Assembly: GCA_004299845.1 (NCBI GenBank)
Contig: CP036201.1
Span: 3,038,001-3,102,000, forward strand
Reading direction: 5' to 3'
Length of the DNA stretch: 64,000 bases
From: Verrucomicrobia bacterium S94
GTDB taxonomy: Bacteria > Verrucomicrobiota > Kiritimatiellia > Kiritimatiellales > Pontiellaceae
Below are positions 57,096 through 64,000 of the stretch, piece after piece (position 1 is the stretch's first letter; every line of letters starts with the position of its first letter). Position numbers and translations under genes: made by a program. The notes below the pieces were generated by a model that saw nothing but the letters and a program-made list of their open reading frames with translations, was not told the DNA's origin and did not search any database.

Positions 57096-57744
57096 AAAAA
57101 ACTACGCACCCAAAGCTTCCGCGAAGTACTTCTCAGAAGCACACGATTACATTGCCGTTTACAAAAGTACAAACGAATGGAACAGGAACCTTATTCCTCG
57201 ATCTGAAAAACAGAACAAAAATTATACGAATCGCGACAACGATCCCCGAGGGCCATGGCGCCCAAATAATTTAGCGGCAAGAAACTATTACAGTAAAGGA
57301 ACATACTCGATCACCTGTCCTTCGGGGAGAGTAATTGAAGGTCCTCCTTCTGGCTCATATTGGCGTGTTTCAGAAGACAAATTCTGGGAACTTGATCGCG
57401 ACGGAAGAATTTGGTGGGGGAAAGATGGAAACAACGTGCCCGCACCTAAAATTTTTCTGAGCGAAGTCAAAGATGGTGTTGTCCCAATGAGTTTATGGTC
57501 ATACGAGGAGGTTGGTCATACACAAGAAGCAAAAAAGAATCTGCTGGATATCATGGATTTCGAATCCTCCGAGGATGTTTTCATCACCCCCAAACCGACG
57601 CGCTTAATCGAACGCATTCTACAGATTGCTTCCGACAAGGATTCCATCATCCTCGACAGTTTTGCGGGGAGCGGCACGACGGGACACGCGGTGCTGAAAC
57701 AGAATGCGGCGGACGGCGGAAACCGTAAATTTATTCTGATGTAG

Positions 57745-59157
57745 ATGGAGGAGCAGATTGCGGCTGAAATTACGGCGGAACGGGTGCGGCGCGTGGCGCA
57801 GGGCTTTACAGATGCCAAAGGCCGGAAAGTTCCCGGCCTCGGCGGCGGCTTTCAGTTCTGCCGCCTGAGCGATGAGCCGCTGTTCAGCGATCTGACCGAA
57901 GAACAGAAAAATGAGCTGCTCAAGGATGCGGATGGCACCCTCCCCTTTTCGCTGGCCAATGCACTGCGGTTGCGGCGGCCGTTTGTGATTGTGGACGAAG
58001 CGCATAACAGCCGCACGGAACTGGCCTTTGATACGCTGGCCAAATTTAAACCGGCGGGCATTATGGAACTGACCGCCACACCGGACACACAGAAAACACC
58101 CAGCAATGTGCTGCACGCCGTTTCGGCAGTGGAGCTGAAACGCGAACAGATGATCAAACTCCCGATTGAGCTGGAGGTGGAACCCGACGAACAGCGCTGC
58201 CTGGCCCTGGCCATTGATCAGCGCGAACAGTTGAATCAGGCGGCGATTCAGGAGCAGCGCAAAGGCCGGTCCTATATCCGCCCGCTGGTACTGATTCAGT
58301 CGGAGCCGAAGTCAAGAAACAGAGAAACCCGACATGCGGAATGGGTGAAAAATGAGCTGATGACCAATCAGAATATTCCCGAAGAGGAAATTGTGATTGC
58401 CACCGGAAGCGAGCGCGGACTTGAAGCGCTGGAAGAAAAATATGCCGGCGGCATTTTTTCTGAAAAATGTCCGGTAAAATTTGTGATTACCCAGAAGGCG
58501 CTGGCTGAGGGCTGGGACTGCGCATTTGCCTATGTGCTGGTCAGTATGGCCGGCATTCGCAGTGCTACGGCGGAGGAACAGCTGCTGGGACGTATTCTTC
58601 GGCAGCCCCGGGCGGAACACCGAACCACCGAAGCGCTCAACCGTTCGTATGCGTTTGTGGTTTCGCACGATTTCGGAGAAACCGCCGCCGCCCTGCGCGA
58701 CAGCCTCGTGAAGACCGCCGGCTTCAACCGGCACGATGCCGCGGAATTTGTCGCCGCCCTTAAACCCGAACAGGCCCGCCTTGACCTTTCCCGGGGACGC
58801 ATCCGCTTTACGCCGGTGGAGGTTAAAGTTTCTGAAGAACTGAACCTTTCCGCCATCTCCCGGCCGACCCGTCGGAAACTGAACTGGAATAAAAAGAGTA
58901 AAACGCTGATGTTTACGGCTCCGCTGAGCGAAGCCTCCTTTTTCCTGCAGACGGCCACCAGAAAATTTTATCCCGATTTTGTCTGTAAACTGAAGGATGG
59001 CCGCATTCTCATCGTGGAATACAAAGGAGCTGATCGCTGGAAAAATGCAGAACCCGACCGGCTGGTCGGCCAGCTCTGGGAAGAGCTGAGCGACGGCAGC
59101 GGCCTTTTCGTGATGATAACGGAAAAACGCTGGGGGGATATTCGTGCGAAATTCTGA
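57745..59157 (+). pseudogene. res: Chimeric remnant: mod C-terminus joined to the rear part of the type III restriction subunit (res)
   Basis: 470-residue open frame directly after the amber codon of mod. Residues 1-45 are the end of mod (EITAERVRRVAQGFTD, GLGGGFQFCRLS). From about 48 it is the type III restriction helicase: FVIVDEAHNSRTELAFDTL (DEAH box), IMELTATPD, ALAEGWDCAFAYVLVS and LLGRILRQPRAEHR (helicase motifs IV-VI). It ends with the endonuclease YPDFVCKLKDGRILIVEYKG, matching the PD-(D/E)xK signature. The ATP-binding Walker A part of Res and the normal mod-res border are missing, so a deletion fused the genes. Not expected to cut DNA. Confidence 0.8.
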
Positions 59158-59178
59158 ACAATCCGTTTTAGACAGACA

Positions 59179-59940
59179 TCAGGGATAATCCTGGCGGGTC
59201 GGACGGACGACGATGTCGCTGATGTTGATATGCGGCGGCAGTGAAATGATATGATGAATCGCATCGGCGATATCACCGCAGTTCGGCAAAGGCCCGAATT
59301 TTTCGTGAAAACTGTCGACCAGTTCGTCGCTGTAGTTTGCGACCGCCTGAAATCCGCTGATCACAATACCGGGCTGCACCAGGGAAACGCGGACGCCCTG
59401 AGGGCCGACATCGCGGCGCAGGGCCTCGGCCAGCGCATGAACCGCAAATTTTGTTGCCCCGTAGACTGCACTGAAGGGCGAAATATGGCGGCCGACCACT
59501 GAACCGATAATGACAATATCGGCGGCTGATTCCGGAAACGCGGCTTTCTGATTCTCAACCATACGTTGCGCCGCTTTCTGAATCAGATAGGTCGTGCCGG
59601 TGATATTAATATCGATCAGATTCTTCAACTGCGTGAGATCAGCCTCTCTGACGGCACCGCTCAGCCCGCGGCCTGCGTTGGCCACCACGATATCCGCTTC
59701 GCGGCCGAAGGTGTCGAAGGCGGCGGCAAACAACCTGTCGATGACATCAGGTTTCGATGCATCGCCGTTCACCCCGTGGAATCCGGCACCGAATTCCTGT
59801 TCCAGCGTTTCCAGTTTTTCAGCGGTTCGTCCACAGCCCACCACCTGCATGTCGTCTGCAATAAATTTGCGCACAGTTGCTTCGCCGATGCCGGATGTGA
59901 CTCCGGTTACAATCGCTATACGTTTTCTGTTTTCCGTCAT
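59179..59940 (-). CDS. Short-chain dehydrogenase/reductase
   Basis: 253 residues. NAD(P)-binding TGVTSGIGEATV at the start, NAGRG, and the catalytic Ser (IIGSVVGR), Tyr and Lys (YGATK) are all present. Of the classical SDR group, near to serine/3-hydroxy acid dehydrogenases in layout. AAGGAG stands six bases before ATG 59940; longer frames to 60009 would overlap the PLD gene. Substrate unknown. Last gene of a leftward group. Confidence 0.88.
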   Translation of the reverse strand: MTENRKRIAIVTGVTSGIGEATVRKFIADDMQVVGCGRTAEKLETLEQEFGAGFHGVNGDASKPDVIDRLFAAAFDTFGREADIVVANAGRGLSGAVREADLTQLKNLIDINITGTTYLIQKAAQRMVENQKAAFPESAADIVIIGSVVGRHISPFSAVYGATKFAVHALAEALRRDVGPQGVRVSLVQPGIVISGFQAVANYSDELVDSFHEKFGPLPNCGDIADAIHHIISLPPHINISDIVVRPTRQDYP

Positions 59941-59960
59941 GTCCGTCTCCTTATGTTTAT

Positions 59961-60476
59961 TCATACAATCGGATCTGCGCAGTAGTCGCGCCGCTGGCAG
60001 GCATCGCACATCGCCCCCATCCAGATTCCGTCGAACTGATTCATGATACCTTCAAGTAACTGCGGTTCTTCGGTAACAATGCCGGATTCAAAGTTCCGGC
60101 GTTCGGAACTTTTTGCGCCCATGCCGGCCCCGGTGAGATTGGCGGAACCAAGGTAGGCCGTGCGACCATCAACGACAATGGTTTTGAGATGTACACGCGG
60201 GCAGATGTTGCGCTCCAGTCCCTGAATGAGATTCGGATAGTTGTCGAAATCGCGCCGGAAATTTTCTCCCGGTTCTTTGGCATGCAGCAGACGTATGCTA
60301 ACTCCATGGTTTACCAGATCGGAAAGAAGACCGAGAAACGGTCGAAAGTTTCCGCCGTCGGAAACATGCATATCTTTGATGTCGGCGGTAGCGATCCAGA
60401 TGTATCTTTCCGCCCCGGGAATGAGCCCCTGAATGACTTCTTCATAAATTTCCCGATCGTGGAGTAAACGTGTCAT
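59961..60476 (-). CDS. Single-domain phospholipase-D-like protein with Cys-rich tail
   Basis: 171 residues. One HKD site: HLKTIVVDGRTAYLGSANLTGAGMG (His, Lys, Asp and the GSANLT loop). A full PLD has two; a single one suggests a homodimer, as in Nuc-type nucleases. No signal peptide is seen. The C-terminus carries CDACQRRDYCAD, three cysteines in 10 residues, perhaps a metal site. It lies between a PP2C gene (24 bases upstream with the corrected frame) and the SDR gene. Nuclease or lipase activity is not decided. Confidence 0.75.
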   Translation of the reverse strand: MTRLLHDREIYEEVIQGLIPGAERYIWIATADIKDMHVSDGGNFRPFLGLLSDLVNHGVSIRLLHAKEPGENFRRDFDNYPNLIQGLERNICPRVHLKTIVVDGRTAYLGSANLTGAGMGAKSSERRNFESGIVTEEPQLLEGIMNQFDGIWMGAMCDACQRRDYCADPIV

Positions 60477-60531
60477 ACAGGAAACCGCCGTGGTGGACGT
60501 CAGTCCATCAGGTGTTTAAGTTTGAAACCGA

Positions 60532-61707
60532 TCAGACAGACATCGTCGGAATATTTTCCGGTACCGGCAAAAGCATGGACATCCCCTCGAGCCCGTCGAA
60601 AACGTCTTCGAGCGGTTCACCCGCCCAGCTGTGCGCAGAATCGAGCAGGCGCTTGAGACCATATTCATCGTCCATACGGTTTTTCACCGTATAGAGTCCA
60701 TCCGTAAAAGCAATCACGGTATCACCGGGTTCAATGCGGCGTTCAACGACGGCATATTCAACATCCGGTTCAAGCGCCAGCGGTTTTCCGATAATTCCGG
60801 TTTCTTCGGAGAACCAGGACGCAGAATACTCCTGCTGAAAATGAATGGGCATCGGATGCCCGGCATTGGCCAGTCGGACGATTCCGCTTTTGAGGTCGAC
60901 GGCCATATAGCAGGCGGTGGCCCCCAGAGAAAACTCCTCAACAGTGAGCAGCGGACGGAGCAGATGGTTCATTCGCCGGAGAAATTTTCCGGGGTCATCG
61001 GCACAGGTGCTGAGCTCCTGAATCAGGCCTCGGATGAGCGCGGTTCCGAGTGCTGCGCGAATGCCGGATCCATTGATGTCGCAGATAAAGATTCCGGCCT
61101 GTGTATCGGAAATCCGGAAAAAAGCGCAGTAGTCACCGGTAATCTGCCGGTTGAGAATAAAGCGGTGCAGGAACTCGATACAGTTTCCGCCGGGGGTGGT
61201 GAAAATGGGATAGCCACCGGTGAAAAAACTTTTCTGAAGCTGACCGGCCATGCGGACATCCTCCTCCAGTTCACCGGTCATGTTTTTCAGATCTTCGGCA
61301 TACTGGCGGACCCTCAGTTCGGCCTCTTTTCGCTGCGTGATATCGCGCGAAACACCGAAGGTGCCGATTATATTCCCCTTGTCATCGCGCAATGGCATTT
61401 TGGTGGAGGATGCCCAGGTCACACGGCCGTCGGGCCAGATTTCACGCTCTTCTAAAGAGCGCAGCGGCTCTCCGGTACGGATAATGCGCTGTTCGTCCTC
61501 AAAAGCCTGGCGGGCATGCTCTTCCGACCACAGGTCGAAATCGGTTTTGCCGATCACTTCATCGGCCGAATTAAACCCGTGTTTGTGCGCACAGGCTTCA
61601 TTGATCTTTATGAATCGGGACTGCAGATCCTTGAAATAGATCACGTCCGTATTGTTCACCATCAGGTTTTCAAGCAGATACCCGTATTCTTCTTCTTTTA
61701 GCGGCAT
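60532..61707 (-). CDS. PAS-PP2C (SpoIIE-like) phosphatase, second copy, frameshifted at the end
   Basis: 391 residues as read. PAS domain about 10-125 (DVIYFKDLQSRFIKINEA, IIGTFGVSRDITQRK), a short coiled coil, then a SpoIIE-type PP2C domain with ITGDYCAFF, ICDINGSGIRAAL, LANAGHPMPIHF and AFTDGLYTVK. The GHG of the family is GSG here. Near residue 375 the frame is lost after DGLEG; one extra G in the four-G run about 60582 would give DVHAFAGTGKYSDDVCLIG and end at 60500, the expected C-terminus. Whether the loss is real or a sequencing error is open. Paralogue of the next gene. ATG 61707 follows the upstream stop by 9 bases. Confidence 0.8.
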   Translation of the reverse strand: MPLKEEEYGYLLENLMVNNTDVIYFKDLQSRFIKINEACAHKHGFNSADEVIGKTDFDLWSEEHARQAFEDEQRIIRTGEPLRSLEEREIWPDGRVTWASSTKMPLRDDKGNIIGTFGVSRDITQRKEAELRVRQYAEDLKNMTGELEEDVRMAGQLQKSFFTGGYPIFTTPGGNCIEFLHRFILNRQITGDYCAFFRISDTQAGIFICDINGSGIRAALGTALIRGLIQELSTCADDPGKFLRRMNHLLRPLLTVEEFSLGATACYMAVDLKSGIVRLANAGHPMPIHFQQEYSASWFSEETGIIGKPLALEPDVEYAVVERRIEPGDTVIAFTDGLYTVKNRMDDEYGLKRLLDSAHSWAGEPLEDVFDGLEGMSMLLPVPENIPTMSV

Positions 61708-61715
61708 GGGGAAAC

Positions 61716-62927
61716 CTATAGGGCCCGTCGGCAAAAGCCGGCAAGGCAGATATCATCATCAAAGCGGCCGTCGGCAGCAAAGCGGCGGATCTCTTCGAGC
61801 AGTCCGGCAAACAGATCGGGAAGATTTTTTCCGGACAGTTTGGAAGCAGCGGCCAGCAGGCGCTCTTCGCCCAGCTCTTCGCCATCGGCCCCGACAACTT
61901 CATAAAGACCATCGGTGTACATTACGACCACATCCTGTTCGGCCACCTGTCGTTCCAGCGTCTGGAACACCATGCCTTCGGCAATGGCCAGGGCCGGACC
62001 CCGCTGACCGGGATCCTCCATCAGCCATACGGCCCGGTTATCTGCAGCCTGGAAATGGAGAGGGACCGGATGGCCGGCATTGGCAAACTGCAACCTGCCC
62101 GTCTCCATATCCAGCACCATATAGCAGGCGGTGGCATAAAGGAAAATATCCTCCTGCCGAAGAATCGGCAGCAGCAGACTGTTCATCCGGCCAAGGAAGC
62201 GACCGGGATCCTGTTCAACCGGTGCAGTCTCCTCGACCAGCGCACAGATCAGCGCCGTCACCAGTGCTGCCCGGACGCCGTGTCCCATCACATCGCACAG
62301 AAAAATACCGACTGTTGATTCGGTCAGTTGCTGAATCGTACAGAAATCGCCGCTGACGCCGCCGCTGGCGTTGTAGTGATGCAGAAACTCAAATTTACGG
62401 CGTCCGGGTTCCGCACCGGGCGGATAAACCGGATAAGAGCGCGGAAAGAAGGTTTTCTGCAGCTCGGCCGCCATGCGGACATCCTCCTCCATCTCCTCCT
62501 TAATGCGGCGAATCTGTTCGGCATAGTATGCCGCCCGGAGTTCGGCCTCTTTGTGCTCGGTAATATCCCGCGAAACACCGAACGTGCCGATAATTTCACC
62601 TTCCGCGTTTTTCAACGGCATCTTCGTGGTGGAAACCCAGGTGATGCGTCCGTCTTCCCATGTCTCTTTCTCCTCGATGCCGATGATCGGTTCGCCGGTG
62701 GCAATGATGCGCTGCTCGTCGTCGTAAGCCTGCTGCGCATGCGCCGAGGCGAAGAGGTCGAAATCTGTTTTTCCGATGACCGCCTCGCGGGAGAGCCCGG
62801 TCCAGTCGCAGAAGGACTTGTTCACCATGATGAAACGGGAATCGCGATCTTTAAAATAGATATTGTCCGTCATGTTTTCCATGAGGTTCTGCAACAAGAA
62901 TCCTGTATCCTGCAACTGTCCGGACAT
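61716..62927 (-). CDS. PAS-PP2C (SpoIIE-like) phosphatase, first copy
   Basis: 403 residues. A PAS sensor (NIYFKDRDSRFIMVNKSF, IIGTFGVSRDITEHK), then a coiled coil and the SpoIIE/RsbU-type PP2C phosphatase with complete metal motifs GVSGDFCTI, LCDVMGHGVRAAL, FANAGHPVPLHF, YTDGLYEVV and DDDICLAGF. These proteins remove phosphate from a Ser/Thr of an anti-sigma-factor antagonist in partner-switching; no such partner is nearby. ATG 62927 is taken over GTG 62951. It is 9 bases upstream of the second copy, a tandem duplication. Confidence 0.88.
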   Translation of the reverse strand: MSGQLQDTGFLLQNLMENMTDNIYFKDRDSRFIMVNKSFCDWTGLSREAVIGKTDFDLFASAHAQQAYDDEQRIIATGEPIIGIEEKETWEDGRITWVSTTKMPLKNAEGEIIGTFGVSRDITEHKEAELRAAYYAEQIRRIKEEMEEDVRMAAELQKTFFPRSYPVYPPGAEPGRRKFEFLHHYNASGGVSGDFCTIQQLTESTVGIFLCDVMGHGVRAALVTALICALVEETAPVEQDPGRFLGRMNSLLLPILRQEDIFLYATACYMVLDMETGRLQFANAGHPVPLHFQAADNRAVWLMEDPGQRGPALAIAEGMVFQTLERQVAEQDVVVMYTDGLYEVVGADGEELGEERLLAAASKLSGKNLPDLFAGLLEEIRRFAADGRFDDDICLAGFCRRAL

Positions 62928-63038
62928 ATCAATCAATCTCCCCGATTGCACCTATTGTTAACAAAGCATTCCGCAGCTTCAACGTAAAAGGCGATTAATC
63001 AACTCCCCATGCAGCGTAAATCTGCTAGGCTTCAAATC

Positions 63039-63236
63039 ATGGAAGAACGAATTATCCAACTTGAATCACTGGTCGCGATGCAGGACAAAACCATTGAAAG
63101 CCTGAACGAAGAAATCTACCGGCAGCAGCAGGATATCCTCCATCTGCGCAAACGGTTGGAGCGGCTGGAGGAAAAGATCCTGCAACTGCAGCATCCGGAT
63201 GAAATCGCAGAGAATGAACGCCCTCCTCATTATTAA
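63039..63236 (+). CDS. slyX: SlyX-family protein
   Basis: 65 residues from ATG 63039 (75 from the ATG at 63009). One helix with heptad repeats (ERIIQLESLVAMQDKTIESLN, LRKRLERLEEKIL) and the C-terminal PPHY signature of SlyX. Function unknown in general. No strong ribosome site. Start is uncertain between the two ATGs, with the shorter fitting the usual family length. Confidence 0.8.
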   Translation: MEERIIQLESLVAMQDKTIESLNEEIYRQQQDILHLRKRLERLEEKILQLQHPDEIAENERPPHY

Positions 63237-63307
63237 AATATGAAATAGGGCTAGCCTCGCCGAATCAATCTGCTAAAAACCTGCGCTTGCAACCATATCG
63301 AGGTGCT

Positions 63308-64000
63308 ATGTTAAAAAAACAGACAAAAATTATCTGCACAATTGCCGGAAACCGCTGCGAAGAGGAGTTTATTCGCAAACTGTATAAAGCGGGCATGAAC
63401 GTTGCCCGTCTCAACACCGCCCATATTTCAACGGTTGAAGCCGACCTGATGGTACAACGTATCCGTTCTGTTGCTGACGATATCGGAATTCTGATTGATA
63501 CCAAAGGCCCTGAAGTCCGCACCTCGGGAATGGGCAGCGAAATTCTTGAACTGAATACCGGCGACCTCGTTGAAATCGGGGATAAAAAGCAGCCGGAAAA
63601 CGGATTCACCGTAAACTACGAGGATTTCGTGAATGACGTTCCGGTCGGCAGCGATATTCTCATTGATGACGGTGAGATCCGGCTGACCGTACTCGAGAAA
63701 AAAACCGATCTGCTGGTCTGCCGTGCCGAAAACAACGGCACCATTAAAAATAATAAGAGCGTTAATATTCCGAACGTCGAGCTGGGCCTTCCGGCACTGA
63801 CTGAAAAAGATGCTGAATTCATCGACTGGGCCACCCGGTCGGACATCGAATTTATCGCACACTCCTTTGTGCGGAACCGCGACGATGTAATGGCCATCCA
63901 AAGCATCCTCGACATGCGGAAAAGCCCCATCAAAATTATCGCGAAAATTGAAAACCGCGAAGGGGTTGAAAACCTCGACTCTATTCTCGATGTAGCCCAC
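63308..64000 (+). CDS. pyk: Pyruvate kinase, 3' end outside the window
   Basis: 231 codons open to the window edge. KIICTIAGNRCEEEFIRKL and NVARLNTAHIS are the N-terminal barrel, with NTAH where most enzymes have NFSH. LIDTKGPEVRT is the conserved DTKGPE, a B-domain follows (about 75-170), then LTEKDAEFIDWA, IEFIAHSFVRNRDDV and KIIAKIENREGV with the substrate Lys. Converts PEP and ADP to pyruvate and ATP. Several minus-strand frames overlapping it are shadows. ATG 63308 has no clear ribosome site. Confidence 0.92.
   Translation, partial: MLKKQTKIICTIAGNRCEEEFIRKLYKAGMNVARLNTAHISTVEADLMVQRIRSVADDIGILIDTKGPEVRTSGMGSEILELNTGDLVEIGDKKQPENGFTVNYEDFVNDVPVGSDILIDDGEIRLTVLEKKTDLLVCRAENNGTIKNNKSVNIPNVELGLPALTEKDAEFIDWATRSDIEFIAHSFVRNRDDVMAIQSILDMRKSPIKIIAKIENREGVENLDSILDVAH

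Larger units (their letters stand above)
55324..57744 (+). pseudogene. mod: Type III DNA methyltransferase (mod), truncated, interrupted by an ISL3 element and cut by an amber codon
   Basis: Adenine methyltransferase of a type III R-M system (beta class). The left part has LIVQGDNLHSLKALLPKYAG and the catalytic DPPYNTGNE, and runs to WQKN at 55768. The ISL3 element (55769-57095) follows. The right part continues YAPKASAKYFSEAHDYI and holds the SAM motif DSFAGSGTTGH near the end. Removing the element plus one 8-bp target repeat (1335 bp) restores one frame. The front is broken: an in-frame TGA at 55321 leaves no normal start and the usual 30-residue N-terminus is absent. At 57742-57744 a TAG stands where the family has Glu (FILVEMDE), and the gene goes on in frame. 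Confidence 0.85.

Overview
The window looks like a chromosomal segment of a Gram-negative, probably anaerobic bacterium. Signs of a double membrane are lipobox signal peptides, a LolA-like protein, an outer-membrane barrel ending in Phe and a periplasmic peroxiredoxin. The only ribonucleotide reductase here is the oxygen-sensitive class III enzyme. The mix of a bacterial NrpR regulator, Nfn/Sud-type oxidoreductase, secreted proteins with calcium-binding Asp loops and a C-terminal 'SSDLNTW' module would fit the PVC group (Kiritimatiellota or Verrucomicrobia). That placement is inference, because no rRNA gene is present.

Layout. 1-2026: aldo/keto reductase end and ilvA. 2.1-4.8 kb: AT-rich accessory islet with two small genes and a secreted-protein gene split by a complete IS5-like element. 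5.4-10.4 kb: MMPL/RND pump, LolA-like protein and outer-membrane barrel in one operon. 10.6-12.1 kb: kinase-DapA fusion. 12.7-19.9 kb: lipase-like secreted protein and lipoprotein, followed by a truncated second lipase-like copy with its own lipoprotein. 20.0-22.6 kb: KaiC-like/PEP-synthase-like fusion. 22.7-33.8 kb: nitrogen assimilation block (nrpR divergent from gdhA, then sudB-sudA, facing gltB-gltD). 34-51 kb: housekeeping genes (thioesterase, rsgA, apt, peroxiredoxin, thioredoxin-like protein, deoB, ankyrin protein, radical SAM protein, PQQ sugar dehydrogenase, alaS, Sel1 lipoprotein, dnaG, DUF4349 lipoprotein, cvpA). 51.4-55.3 kb: nrdD, redoxin and nrdG. 55.3-59.2 kb: a wrecked type III restriction-modification locus carrying an ISL3-family element. 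59.2-62.9 kb: SDR, phospholipase-D-like protein and two tandem PAS-PP2C phosphatases. 63.0 kb to the end: slyX and the start of pyruvate kinase.

The most informative regions are four. (1) The nrpR-gdhA intergenic region has three TTATCGGC sites, one lying exactly between the -35 and -10 of the proposed gdhA promoter. (2) The type III R-M locus: removing the ISL3 element and one 8-bp target repeat restores mod in frame, while an amber codon and a mod-res fusion show independent decay. (3) The secreted-protein gene split by the IS5-like element, where removal of the element and one TA restores the frame. (4) The lipase/lipoprotein tandem pairs with a mosaic fragment. Several genes (nrdG, one PP2C gene, the ISL3 transposase) carry single-base homopolymer frameshifts, so sequencing error should be considered before calling them broken.

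No tRNA, rRNA, CRISPR array, prophage or replication origin was seen.
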